Of a stretch of 64,000 nucleotides of DNA, positions 34,406-42,810 are shown piece after piece. The DNA lies in assembly GCA_017961625.1 (NCBI GenBank), contig JAGCWY010000059.1, forward strand, positions 56,038 to 120,037, given 5' to 3'. The position numbers and the translations under genes were made by a program. The notes under the pieces were generated by a model. The model was not told the DNA's origin. It did not search any database and was given only the letters and a program-made list of their open reading frames with translations. This DNA comes from Ruminococcus sp. GTDB taxonomy: Bacteria; Bacillota; Clostridia; Oscillospirales; Ruminococcaceae. Within the stretch, counting starts at the first letter, position 1. Every line of letters begins with the position of its first letter.

Positions 34406-35531
34406 CATCTTCCTCCTTAACAGCCCTTCCATCGCTTATATGCAGGACTTTTCCCTTTATTTCTGGAAGAAGTGCATTTTCATTCGGAGTTGTTATAAAT
34501 ACCTGCATATCCTTTATGATATCAAATACAAATCTCTGACGGTTTTCGTCAAGCTCTCCCATAACATCGTCAAGAAATATTACAGGAGCATCCTTTGACC
34601 TTTGCATATATATCTCTGCTTGTGCCAACTTCATAACAAGAGCTGCACTTTTTATCTGTCCCTGAGAGCCGTAATCTTTGGCGCTGACACCATTTATCTT
34701 TATGAGTATCTCATCACGGTTAACACCTGCATGAGTACTTCCCGTCTTGATATCGTAATCTGCGGCTTCCGAAAGCTTTTTGTAGTACTGCTCATAAGCC
34801 TCCTCGCCGCAGGGATTTTCAAAATCGTTCGGCTTGAAGACATTTGACCTGTATTCTAACTCAAGCTCCTCTGTTCCTCCTGAAATAGTGCGGTAAAGTC
34901 TGCCACATATCTCGTTGAACTTTTGTATATACTCATGGCGCATATATGATATCACAGCGCCTTCCTTTGAAGCCTGCCTGTCCCATATCTCAAGTATGCT
35001 TTTATCGGTGCTTCCTTGCATTATACCTTTGAGGAGAGCGTTTCGCTGATTCATTATAGCATTATTCTTATTCAGGTGCATTACAAATACAGGATTCAAC
35101 TGAGATGCTGCCATATCTATGAAATTCCGCCTTTTTTCCGGAGAGCCTTTTATTATATCCACATCATCCGGTATGAAAGCTATACACTTGAAAACATCAA
35201 AAAGAGCTCTGGTGCCCTTCTGTTTAACATCATTAAGGCTGATATTCTTTGGAATTGACGCACTTTTCGTCATTTCAAAGGATATTTTCTGTTCTCTTAT
35301 ACTGTCAAGAAGCTTTATTTTTGAAACCATACGGTCTCCCTCAAGGCAGATATAATCCTTTTCCTTAGAACCACGGAAACTCTTACAGCCGGAAAGTATC
35401 CACATTGCTTCAAGAAGGTTAGTTTTTCCCTGTGCATTTGCTCCAACGATAATATTATATTTCGGATCAGGTACAAAAGATATGTCTTTCAAGTTCTTGA
35501 AGCCGTCTATGTCCGCGCAGGTGATTATCAC
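34383..35531 (-). CDS. recF: DNA replication/repair protein RecF
   Basis: A 382-residue SMC-like ATPase: Walker A GANAQGKTNLLEA (about 31-43), signature-like SQGQIKSAALVMKLAQAE, and Walker B PVIFLDDVMGELDENRQ near residue 320. It loads RecA at gaps with RecO/RecR. Its start overlaps the end of the S4-domain gene by four bases and its end overlaps remB, so dnaN-side genes are tightly coupled. Length and position are standard for oriC operons. Confidence 0.95.
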   Translation of the reverse strand: MIITCADIDGFKNLKDISFVPDPKYNIIVGANAQGKTNLLEAMWILSGCKSFRGSKEKDYICLEGDRMVSKIKLLDSIREQKISFEMTKSASIPKNISLNDVKQKGTRALFDVFKCIAFIPDDVDIIKGSPEKRRNFIDMAASQLNPVFVMHLNKNNAIMNQRNALLKGIMQGSTDKSILEIWDRQASKEGAVISYMRHEYIQKFNEICGRLYRTISGGTEELELEYRSNVFKPNDFENPCGEEAYEQYYKKLSEAADYDIKTGSTHAGVNRDEILIKINGVSAKDYGSQGQIKSAALVMKLAQAEIYMQRSKDAPVIFLDDVMGELDENRQRFVFDIIKDMQVFITTPNENALLPEIKGKVLHISDGRAVKEEDDVSAHRE

Positions 35532-35737
35532 TCTACGATTACCTCATGTCCTCCGAGCTCCACCTTGTCTCCAGAGCGTATCTTTTTGCCTCTCATAGTA
35601 CATACCTCACCATTCACAAGGACCTCACCATTCTGTATGAGCTGCTTTGCCTCTCCGCCAGAACCTACAAGAGAAGCAAATTTCAGTAGGGCGTCCAGCT
35701 TTATGAATTCTGTAGTGATCTTTATCTTATCAGCCAT
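35528..35737 (-). CDS. yaaA: S4-domain RNA-binding protein YaaA
   Basis: A 69-residue S4-like protein: FIKLDALLKFASLVGSGGEA, then QNGEVLVNGEVCTMRGKKIR. This is the conserved small S4 protein between dnaN and recF in Firmicutes, likely binding structured RNA of the ribosome. Overlaps recF by four bases. Confidence 0.93.
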   Translation of the reverse strand: MADKIKITTEFIKLDALLKFASLVGSGGEAKQLIQNGEVLVNGEVCTMRGKKIRSGDKVELGGHEVIVE

Positions 35738-35756
35738 AATGACCAGCCTTTCAGTA

Positions 35757-36137
35757 TCACTTTTTCTTTATCTTAACTATTTTTCCGCTATCATCACGGG
35801 TATATTTTGCGGCAAAAGCAGGATTATTTGCAGCAAGCTCTTCAAATGCCTTAGGATGCTCTTCGCAGAACATATATGCATAGACTGCCTTTGTCATGAT
35901 ATTCTTTTCACTGTTCTTGTTAGCTATCTTCTGTGAAAGCTTATTTCTTATGAATATCCAGCTACAAACTGTTCCAGTTATAAATACTATACCAAGAAGT
36001 ATCAGAAGCATATTATTCGAACAAGTGAAAAAACACGCTAAAGCAGCTATTGCAAGAAATACTACAAGACAACTTCCAATTCCTGATACAAAAGTCGCTA
36101 TTGGTGAATAACGATATGATTTATAGCTTATATACAT
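35757..36137 (-). CDS. Small membrane protein between dnaN and yaaA
   Basis: A 126-residue unknown protein with two close membrane helices (about 12-36 and 42-62), then a positively charged region (RNKLSQKIANKNSEK) and a helical C-terminus ending in several lysines. In many Firmicutes nothing separates dnaN from yaaA, so it is an insertion particular to this lineage. Function unknown. It is in line with the surrounding leftward genes, 20 bases from each. Confidence 0.65.
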   Translation of the reverse strand: MYISYKSYRYSPIATFVSGIGSCLVVFLAIAALACFFTCSNNMLLILLGIVFITGTVCSWIFIRNKLSQKIANKNSEKNIMTKAVYAYMFCEEHPKAFEELAANNPAFAAKYTRDDSGKIVKIKKK

Positions 36138-36157
36138 TCCTTGATCACCTTTTTCCG

Positions 36158-37261
36158 TCAGTTTTTAAGCTGTATTGGCATTATTAGAAATATAAAGCTT
36201 TCTCCTTCCAAGGGAAGTATCTCTATTACTTTCATCGCTCCATTGAAGCGTAAACGTATCTTGTCTCCCTCTGCAGCTCTGAGAGCTTCGAGAATAAGTT
36301 TATTGTTAAATCCGATAGTAACAGTTTCACCCGAAATATCGGCAGAAATAACATCGTTTATCTTTCCTATACCAGTCTTACAGCTTATTTTCATAACGCC
36401 GTTTCCTACCTCACATCGTATAGGTGATTTATTCTTATCGTCGATGAGCAACGAACAACGCTCAAGACAGGTCGTAAAATCTCTCTTGCTGATTATAACC
36501 TCTGTCTTGCAACCACTAGGTATACTCAGCTTATAGTTATGAAAAACTCCCTCAAGGAGCCTTGATATAACAAATACATTTCCAATTTCAAAAATAATGT
36601 GACGGTCGTTAGTACAAACTGTGCAAAACTTATCATCGTCGTCTTTGATAAGAGTAGATACTTCAAGAAGAGCCTTTTTGGGCACTACAAAGTGATACTT
36701 TTCATTGCAGTCCGTCATCTCGTTCCTGATTGCCAGTCTGAAACCGTCAATTGCTACCATATTGAAACTGCCGTCCTCAATATCGAAAAGCTCGCCAGTA
36801 AGAACAGGCTTGCTTTCAATGAGTGAAGTAGCATAATTCGTCATATTAATCATTGATTTTAGCACGCTCTGCTTTACTGAGAAGCTCCTTGCGGAATCCA
36901 CCTTCGGAAGTTCCGGATACTCGCTTGCAGACATTGCAGGGAAACTGCATTCTGTTGTGCTGCTCGAAATGCTGATAACAAGATTATCGTCTATAGTAAA
37001 TGCTATCTCGTCTTCTGACATACGTCTTGTGAATTCGCTGAAAAGTCTTGTGCTTACAACAAATTCTCCTTCACCGTCAGTATTAGCCTTTATAGAAGTA
37101 CGTATACCCATTTCAAGATTATATGCAGTAAGCTCAACGCTTCCATCGGATACGCGTACCTTTATTCCTTCAAGAGCAGGTATTGTGGATTTCTGTGATA
37201 CCGCTCTGGAGACATTTCCTATAGCCTCACTGATTTCTGTTTTATTGCAAATGAATTTCAT
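36158..37261 (-). CDS. dnaN: DNA polymerase III beta subunit (sliding clamp)
   Basis: A 367-residue beta clamp: MKFICNKTEISEAIGNVSRAVSQKSTIPALEG at the N-terminus in family style, shown here by the first part MKFICNKTEISEAIGN, and the C-terminal clamp groove end SFIFLIMPIQLKN (typical MPMR/MPI tail). It forms the dimeric ring that tethers polymerase. The start 37261 is selected because GGAGG lies eight bases before it; a reading beginning 15 bases earlier would swallow that RBS. It lies 459 bases downstream of dnaA. Confidence 0.96.
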   Translation of the reverse strand: MKFICNKTEISEAIGNVSRAVSQKSTIPALEGIKVRVSDGSVELTAYNLEMGIRTSIKANTDGEGEFVVSTRLFSEFTRRMSEDEIAFTIDDNLVISISSSTTECSFPAMSASEYPELPKVDSARSFSVKQSVLKSMINMTNYATSLIESKPVLTGELFDIEDGSFNMVAIDGFRLAIRNEMTDCNEKYHFVVPKKALLEVSTLIKDDDDKFCTVCTNDRHIIFEIGNVFVISRLLEGVFHNYKLSIPSGCKTEVIISKRDFTTCLERCSLLIDDKNKSPIRCEVGNGVMKISCKTGIGKINDVISADISGETVTIGFNNKLILEALRAAEGDKIRLRFNGAMKVIEILPLEGESFIFLIMPIQLKN

Positions 37262-37720
37262 TGTATATGCCTCCATGAAGCTTAGCTCATGATAAGCTAA
37301 GATAAGAATAATTATATTGTTGTTGTTATTGTGTCGGTGGAAAAGTTAGAAATAGCTTTATTTTAAGATATAAGCCGCAAAGCTCGTCCACACAGCACTG
37401 TTGTGAAATTTTTGAAATTGGGGAATAAATAAAAGACTTTCTGTTTTTTTGTTCAAACGGTTTATTTATGTTGAGTTGAAATGGAAAAATAGTTGAGAAA
37501 AAAGTGGAAACAGATAAATTGTAATATTTTTTTTTAGTTTATTTCACAACTCTGTTAAGTGTTGAAAATTATCAGTGTTGAAATATCATCATAGTTTTTC
37601 AGAATGTGTGAAATGGTATAACTAATGAACATGAAATTTCAGATTGGCCTTACCAAACACAGTTTTAAACATTGTGTTGAAAACTGTGTTAAATGAGCGG
37701 TTTTCAACATTTTAAACAGT
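37262..37720. other. oriC candidate part 1: dnaA-dnaN spacer with DnaA-box-like repeats
   Basis: A very A/T-rich 459-base spacer with no gene. 9-mers: TGTTGAAAA (37560-37568, 37675-37683), TGTTGAAAT (37576-37584), TTTTCAACA (37701-37709), and weaker GGTGGAAAA (37337) and AGTGGAAAC (37503). These differ from the low-GC DnaA box TGTGGAAAA mainly by T for G at one position. T-rich runs at 37440-37560 could be the unwinding element. Divergent gene orientation supports an origin here. Confidence 0.75.
37656..37690 (-). terminator. Stem-loop just after dnaA
   Basis: AACACAGTTTT (37656-37666) and AAAACTGTGTT (37680-37690) are a perfect 11-bp inverted repeat around a 13-base loop containing TGTTGAAAA. 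It lies 30 bases after the dnaA stop. It lacks a clear T run, so it may be an origin structure rather than a terminator. Confidence 0.4.
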
Positions 37721-39091
37721 TTATACCTTGCTCTTGTCTTTTATATTTTTGATGATATCGTTAACGAGATTTTTGAGGTTATTATCTTTTTCCATAGACT
37801 CTGTAACACTTGTTACGGAGTATACTATGGTCGAATGATCTCTTCCACCAAACTCCGTACCTATTGAAGCCAGTGGCATTTGAGTTATCTCACGGACAAC
37901 ATATATAGCTACCTTACGGGCTGTTGATATCTGTGCCGAACGTTTACTGGAGCGGAGATCGTCGGGAGATACTCCGTATACAGTTGATACCTCAGAGATT
38001 ATTTTCTCCACTGTTATCGGGATAGGCTGTTCGTCTGTGAGCACGTCTCGGATAACACTTTGAGCCATAGATATTGTTATAGGGCTGCCGGCAAAGTGAT
38101 TGAGAGCCTTCAGGCGTACAACAGCGCCTTCGAGCTGACGTATATTTGATTTTAGGCGATTAGCCATGAATTCAGCTACCTCGCTGGGCATTTTTAGTTC
38201 TAAAAGCTCTGATTTTCTGTTTATGATAGCAAGTCTTGTTTCATAGTCAGGAGCTGAGATATCAGCTATCAAACCGCCTTCAAAACGTGTACGGAGACGC
38301 TCTTCAAGGGTGAGCAGCTCTTTAGGTGGTTTATCAGATGTAATAACTATCTGCTTTCCTTCCTGATGCAGTTTGTAGAAGGTATGAAAGAATTCTTCCT
38401 GCATACGCTCTCTTCCGGAGAAGAACTGGATATCGTCTATGAGTAGTATATCAGCGTTTCTGTACTTATCGTGGAAATCTGATATTGAGCTCTTGTTTAG
38501 AGCACTTACCAGATCGCTTCCAAATGTCTCGCTGGTAACATAAACGATATTGAAATCTGGATGATTCTTTCTTACCTCATTCGCGATAGCTGTTATGAGG
38601 TGGGTCTTGCCCATTCCGGAAGGACCGTAAATAAACAAGGGATTATAGTCTGGAACAGCTTTTGAACCGCAGTTCTTTGCTACAGATTTACTACATGCAA
38701 GGGCAAATTCATTTGAACGTCCCTCGATGAAGGTATCGAAAGTATAGTCATAATTTGCAAACTTATATGACTGCTCGAATTCAGCGTGCTTCTGCTCAAG
38801 TTCTGCGTCGGTTGGGACTTTTATTTTTTCAGGCTCGTCGGATTCAACATTGATGACGATATTTACATTTAGCCCGAGAACGTTGAAGAAAGCGTCTTTG
38901 AGTATGTCGTTATATGTAGTCATGACGATATTCTTCTGAAAATCTGTCTGAACGCTGAAAATAGCCTCAGAACCGTTGAAAGTAACCGGAACGAGCGGAT
39001 CGATCCATGTTTTTATACCTATTTCCGGTATTTTTCCATTTTCAAGGCAGTAGCCCTTCACTGTCTCGAAAACCTCGTCGAATGAATTCAT
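37721..39091 (-). CDS. dnaA: Chromosomal replication initiator DnaA
   Basis: A 456-residue initiator. Domain I is at the start (MNSFDEVFETVKGYC), domain II is a short acidic linker, domain III is AAA+ with Walker A GPSGMGKT, Walker B ILLIDDIQF and sensor ITSDKPPKEL, and domain IV is the HTH DNA-binding region with LRSSKRS, ARKVAIYVVRE and FGGRDHSTIV. The usual RDHTT is RDHST here, in the helix that contacts the DnaA box. The start 39091 follows GGAGG by five bases; a longer reading from 39136 is rejected on that ground. It is transcribed leftwards toward dnaN from the promoter at 39162-39190. Confidence 0.97.
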   Translation of the reverse strand: MNSFDEVFETVKGYCLENGKIPEIGIKTWIDPLVPVTFNGSEAIFSVQTDFQKNIVMTTYNDILKDAFFNVLGLNVNIVINVESDEPEKIKVPTDAELEQKHAEFEQSYKFANYDYTFDTFIEGRSNEFALACSKSVAKNCGSKAVPDYNPLFIYGPSGMGKTHLITAIANEVRKNHPDFNIVYVTSETFGSDLVSALNKSSISDFHDKYRNADILLIDDIQFFSGRERMQEEFFHTFYKLHQEGKQIVITSDKPPKELLTLEERLRTRFEGGLIADISAPDYETRLAIINRKSELLELKMPSEVAEFMANRLKSNIRQLEGAVVRLKALNHFAGSPITISMAQSVIRDVLTDEQPIPITVEKIISEVSTVYGVSPDDLRSSKRSAQISTARKVAIYVVREITQMPLASIGTEFGGRDHSTIVYSVTSVTESMEKDNNLKNLVNDIIKNIKDKSKV

Positions 39092-39490
39092 AGAAACCTC
39101 CGAATGAATGTAAGTTTTATTGGAGAAAAAATCCATACTCTCCTATTTAATATATAAGAACATTATATCATAAACGGCTATGAAATGCAAGCTAATTTCA
39201 CTGTCAAGTATTTAAAAAATGAATGGTTTTTTAACACGTAAATTGACATATTGTTGAAAACTATGTTGAATGATAAAAAAATATTCTTTTAGAACACAAT
39301 TTTAAGCCTTTGGAAAAGTTGAATCATTATTGTGAAATCATATTGAAAGATTCATATAGCACAGAAATGATATTTTTTTGCGTAAAATAAAAAATCAGAC
39401 AATATGTTGAAATTTCAAGTCTTAAAGTTTAAGAGATATTGGTAAAAAAACTGAAAATACAGAAGGCGGTAAAAAAATTTCTCGAATAGC
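39092..39490. other. oriC candidate part 2: dnaA-rpmH spacer with DnaA-box-like repeats
   Basis: A/T-rich divergent region. TGTTGAAAA (39252-39260), TGTTGAATG (39264-39272) and TGTTGAAAT (39405-39413) occur, all in one orientation. With the dnaA-dnaN spacer this gives a bipartite arrangement on both sides of dnaA, as in Bacillus. No gene seen. Confidence 0.65.
39162..39190 (-). promoter_or_regulatory. dnaA promoter
   Basis: On the minus strand TTGCAT (39185-39190), a 17-base spacer and TATAAT (39162-39167), about 70 bases before the dnaA start. The repeated TGTTGAA boxes begin about 60 bases upstream, fitting autoregulation by DnaA. Confidence 0.6.
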
Positions 39491-39519
39491 TTGACATAGC
39501 GACATTTTTAATATATAAT
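39491..39519 (+). promoter_or_regulatory. Consensus rpmH promoter
   Basis: TTGACA (39491-39496), a 17-base spacer, TATAAT (39514-39519): a perfect sigma-A promoter, followed by a leader of about 100 bases. Confidence 0.88.
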
Positions 39520-39626
39520 GATTTAGTGTAATGCAGGGAGAAGTGTCTCTGCACGCAAATCAAGCTACTCAGAGCTGTTGATTTGAACGGCTCTTTATAT
39601 GATCCGAAGAGAGGAGGACACTGAAT

Positions 39627-39761
39627 ATGAAAAGAACATATCAGCCTAAGAAGCTCCACAGAAAGAAGGAGCACGGCTTCATGAAGAGAATGGCTACCAA
39701 GAATGGCAGAAAGGTTTTAGCTCGTAGAAGATCTAAGGGCAGAGCAAGATTAACTCACTGA
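39627..39761 (+). CDS. rpmH: 50S ribosomal protein L34
   Basis: A 44-residue, very basic protein, MKRTYQPKKLHRKKEHGF onward to RRRSKGRARLTH, the universal L34 pattern. GAGGAGG precedes the ATG. It is part of the large ribosomal subunit near the peptidyl-transferase region. It is the first gene of the rightward rpmH-rnpA-yidD-yidC block, but a strong terminator lies right after it. Confidence 0.96.
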   Translation: MKRTYQPKKLHRKKEHGFMKRMATKNGRKVLARRRSKGRARLTH

Positions 39762-39768
39762 CGAGGCT

Positions 39769-39800
39769 GACCACAAAATCTTAATTTTGTGGTCTTTTTT
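39769..39800 (+). terminator. Strong terminator between rpmH and rnpA
   Basis: GACCACAAAAT (39769-39779) and ATTTTGTGGTC (39784-39794), perfect 11-bp stem with CTTA loop, then TTTTTT. It likely limits read-through from rpmH into rnpA so that L34 is made in excess. Confidence 0.88.
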
Positions 39801-39827
39801 GTTAGGACACTGTATGCAGGTGCAAAT

Positions 39828-40196
39828 ATGCTTTATACGGAAATATTGAACGATAATAAGGACTTCCTTACACTCTATAAAAAGGGGAAGTATGCCGCTT
39901 CAAAATATTCGGTTATATATGTCAGACCGAATGGCAAGCCTTTCAATCGCCTCGGCATAACCGCAGGAAAAAAAATAGGCAACGCTGTATGCCGCAACAG
40001 AGCAAAAAGACTGATCCGTCTCGCTTACCGTAATTCGGAGGTAGATATGCCTGTAGGAATGGATATAGTCATAGTGGCAAGAGCAGCTATATGCGGCATA
40101 AAGTCAGACGAGTACTGCGGCTACATGGATAAGTATGGAGTAAAGGACATAAATAAAATGTTCAGAAGCTTTGATGTCAGGAATAAACATGTATGA
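39828..40196 (+). CDS. rnpA: Ribonuclease P protein component
   Basis: A 122-residue basic protein: MLYTEILNDNKDFLTLYKKG at the N-terminus and the RNR signature as AGKKIGNAVCRNRAKRLIR (about residues 45-63). It assists the RNase P RNA in 5' maturation of tRNA. The start 39828 is chosen from the family N-terminus; the RBS (GCAGGTG) is weak and the longer reading from 39789 would begin inside the terminator. Its stop overlaps the yidD start by four bases. Confidence 0.92.
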   Translation: MLYTEILNDNKDFLTLYKKGKYAASKYSVIYVRPNGKPFNRLGITAGKKIGNAVCRNRAKRLIRLAYRNSEVDMPVGMDIVIVARAAICGIKSDEYCGYMDKYGVKDINKMFRSFDVRNKHV

Positions 40197-40471
40197 AATA
40201 TATTGTTCTGGGGTTGATAAGAGTTTATCAGAAATTCATTTCTCCTCTTTTTCCGCCTAAATGCAAATATTACCCGACCTGCAGCACATATGCTCTCAAT
40301 GCTGTAAAACGCTTCGGCGCTGTAAGAGGTTCTGCTCTTGCCGTGTGGAGAATACTCCGCTGCAACCCATGGTCAATGGGCGGTATAGATCATGTTCCTG
40401 AAAAATTTACTTTTAGAGTAAAAAAGTATGACTTCACCGACCCAGATTACGGTGAAGAAAAGAACGAATGA
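40193..40471 (+). CDS. yidD: Membrane protein insertion efficiency factor YidD
   Basis: A 92-residue YidD: LIRVYQKFISPLFPPKCKYY, then PTCSTYALNAVKRFGAVRG and ILRCNPWSMGGIDHVP, all family signatures including the conserved cysteines. It associates with the inner membrane through an amphipathic helix and aids YidC. It overlaps rnpA by four bases and lies 17 bases before yidC. Confidence 0.95.
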   Translation: MKYIVLGLIRVYQKFISPLFPPKCKYYPTCSTYALNAVKRFGAVRGSALAVWRILRCNPWSMGGIDHVPEKFTFRVKKYDFTDPDYGEEKNE

Positions 40472-40488
40472 TTTAAGAGGGATGAATA

Positions 40489-41637
40489 TTGAATTATATT
40501 TCTACGTTAATAGGTGTGCCGCTTGGCTACCTTATGAGAATTATTTATTCGCTGTGCAATAATTATGCAGTTGCGATAATAATCTTTACTTTGTTTACGA
40601 AGATACTGCTATTTCCTGTCAGCTATAAGACACAGAAAGATGCAGCAAGAAGAAATCTTCTCAATCCTAAGATACAGAAGCTGAAAAAAAGCTTTGCAAA
40701 TAACCAGGAGAGATTCCAGGAGGAACAGCAGAAGTTGTTTCAGGAGGAGGGTATAAATACTTTTTCCTCATGTCTTCCTATGTTTATACAGATGTTTATC
40801 CTCTTCGGAGTTATCGAGGTTATATACAAGCCTATAACTCATATCCTTAACATATCAAAGTACGTTATACAGGATGCTGTTTCAATAGCTAGCCAAGATA
40901 TATCCGAGCTTGCAAAGAACGGAGTAAAAAATATGAGATGTGAGCTCCTTACTATGGAGCACCTGAGTAATAACGGTGACAAGTATACTTCGCTCAGTGA
41001 GAACTTTTTTACAAAGGTTTCAGAGTTTAATGAGAAATTCACAGTTTTTGGTGCAAATCTCGGAAAAACTCCTTCGCTACACCCTGAAGCGTGGACAAAA
41101 GAAGCTGTTATACTCTTCGCTATTCCATTTCTTGCAGGTCTTTCACAGCTTCTTATATCCGTTTACACTCAGATGTATCAGAAAAAGCAGAATCCAGTAG
41201 ATGTTCCTGGTGGCGGTTGCCTCAACGTAATGATGTTCGGTATGCCGTTGATTTCAATAATATTCGCATTTCAGGTACCAGCAGGTATAGGCTTTTACTG
41301 GATATGCCAGTCAGTATTTTCATTCATTATAACCTTTGCGCTTAACTGCTACTTAACTCCCGAGCGTGTAAAGGTGATAAACGAAAAGGAAAAAGAAAAG
41401 GCAAGAATCTATGCAGAAAAACATCCGAATAAGAAGTCATTTATGCAAAAGATGATGGAGCAGCAGTCTGCTCTTAACGAGCAGAAAAACAACCCCGCTT
41501 CTTCCTCAGGAAAGAACAGTGGTCTTTCTCGTTCCGAACAGAATAAGCAGAACCGCGAAAAGCTCAAGGAAGCAAGAAAGCGTATGGCTGAAAAGTATGG
41601 CGATTCTTATGACGATGATAATGATGAAGAGGACTGA
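40489..41637 (+). CDS. yidC: Membrane protein insertase YidC
   Basis: A 382-residue YidC/Oxa1 protein with five or so membrane segments: N-terminal helix with LGYLMRIIYSLCNNYAVAI, the conserved TKILLFPVSYKTQ region (about 38-50), and the C-terminal PLISIIFAFQVPAGIGFYW. The ectodomain loop between segments two and three (about 115-205) is longer than in most Gram-positive YidC. The C-terminal tail of about 90 residues is charged and ends DDDNDEED. The start codon is TTG (40489); GAGG lies about ten bases upstream. No lipobox is present. Confidence 0.93.
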   Translation: MNYISTLIGVPLGYLMRIIYSLCNNYAVAIIIFTLFTKILLFPVSYKTQKDAARRNLLNPKIQKLKKSFANNQERFQEEQQKLFQEEGINTFSSCLPMFIQMFILFGVIEVIYKPITHILNISKYVIQDAVSIASQDISELAKNGVKNMRCELLTMEHLSNNGDKYTSLSENFFTKVSEFNEKFTVFGANLGKTPSLHPEAWTKEAVILFAIPFLAGLSQLLISVYTQMYQKKQNPVDVPGGGCLNVMMFGMPLISIIFAFQVPAGIGFYWICQSVFSFIITFALNCYLTPERVKVINEKEKEKARIYAEKHPNKKSFMQKMMEQQSALNEQKNNPASSSGKNSGLSRSEQNKQNREKLKEARKRMAEKYGDSYDDDNDEED

Positions 41638-41658
41638 GTCCTCAGGGAGGTATAAAGT

Positions 41659-42756
41659 ATGACTGAAATTTTCACAGCAAGATCCGTTGAAGAGGCTAAA
41701 GAACTAGCAGCAAAGAAGTTCGGAAAAAAGATCAGTGAGATCAAGTTTGAGATCCTTGACGAAGGCAAGAAGGGTCTTTTCGGACTCGGATCAAAAGAAG
41801 CAAAAGTAAAGGCAACATTAGCCGACATTACTCCTGTACAGGCTGCAGCTCCAAAGGCTGCTGCAGAAGCTCCAAAGACAGCAGCAGCTGTTGCTATAAC
41901 AACGACTCCTGCTGAACCAAAGGCTGCTGAGCCCGTAACTGTTACAGTTACTGAAAAGCCTGTTGTAACAACAGAAACAAAGGTCGATGAGAACGTAGCT
42001 GAGAAGAAGACTGATGAGACGGAAGTTGCTCCAGAAGAAATGGAAGAGGAAGCTTTCTCTCTCGATAATTTTACCCTTATCGAGGACGAATCACTTATCA
42101 ATCCAAAGGTAAAGCTTGCAAAGGATTATATCACAAGCATACTCAGAGCTATGGACGTTGACGTAGATTTCAAGGTATATCAGAATGAAACAGGAGCTGT
42201 TATCAATATCGAGAGCGATAACAACGGTACTATCATAGGAAGACGCGGCGAGACTCTCGACGCTATACAGTACCTCTGTTCTATCATTGCTAACAAAGGC
42301 GATAAAGACTACTACAGGATTACTATCGACTGCCTCGGATACAGAAGCAAGAGAAAGGATACTCTTGAGCAGCTCGCAGCAAAGGTAGCAAAGTCCGTTC
42401 TTAGAACAGGTCGTTCACAGCCCCTTGAGCCTATGAATCCTTATGAGAGAAGAGTTATCCATTCTGCTATATCAAATATTGAAGGAGTTTCTTCACGTTC
42501 AGTCGGCGAAGAGCCCTACAGAAAGATAATCATTTCTTCAAATAATCCAAGAAGCGGTGGCAGACGTGACAATCGTCGCGGCAACGGCGGCAGGCGCGAT
42601 AACAGACGCGGCAACGGCGGCAATAAGAACCGAGAGAGAGAGGTAAATATGGAGCGTAGAAGCGTAAACCTCTCAACTAGCTTCGAGAAGGATTATAAGA
42701 GACCAAAGCCTGAGGACGAGATACAGGGTGGTCTTTACGGAAAGATCGAGCTTTGA
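41659..42756 (+). CDS. khpB: RNA-binding protein KhpB (Jag/EloR)
   Basis: A 365-residue protein: Jag N-terminal domain (1-55, EILDEGKKGLFGLGSKEAKV), an Ala/Thr/Glu-rich linker (56-135), KH-II domain with IIGRRGETLDAIQYL and R3H domain with PYERRVIHSAISN. KhpB pairs with KhpA and affects cell elongation and RNA. Unusual is a glycine/arginine-rich region after R3H: GGRRDNRRGN twice in a row, about residues 297-320, then a further 45-residue basic tail. The linker resembles disordered RNA-binding spacers. It is followed by a terminator before mnmE. Confidence 0.92.
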   Translation: MTEIFTARSVEEAKELAAKKFGKKISEIKFEILDEGKKGLFGLGSKEAKVKATLADITPVQAAAPKAAAEAPKTAAAVAITTTPAEPKAAEPVTVTVTEKPVVTTETKVDENVAEKKTDETEVAPEEMEEEAFSLDNFTLIEDESLINPKVKLAKDYITSILRAMDVDVDFKVYQNETGAVINIESDNNGTIIGRRGETLDAIQYLCSIIANKGDKDYYRITIDCLGYRSKRKDTLEQLAAKVAKSVLRTGRSQPLEPMNPYERRVIHSAISNIEGVSSRSVGEEPYRKIIISSNNPRSGGRRDNRRGNGGRRDNRRGNGGNKNREREVNMERRSVNLSTSFEKDYKRPKPEDEIQGGLYGKIEL

Positions 42757-42771
42757 TTTTAAATATCTGAA

Positions 42772-42798
42772 ACAACGGCGTTATGCCGTTGTTTTTTT
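42772..42798 (+). terminator. khpB terminator
   Basis: ACAACGGC (42772-42779) and GCCGTTGT (42785-42792), short loop, then seven Ts. mnmE starts 13 bases later, so mnmE may depend on partial read-through or on a promoter I cannot see. Confidence 0.8.
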
Positions 42799-42810
42799 AG
42801 GAGTGATTAG

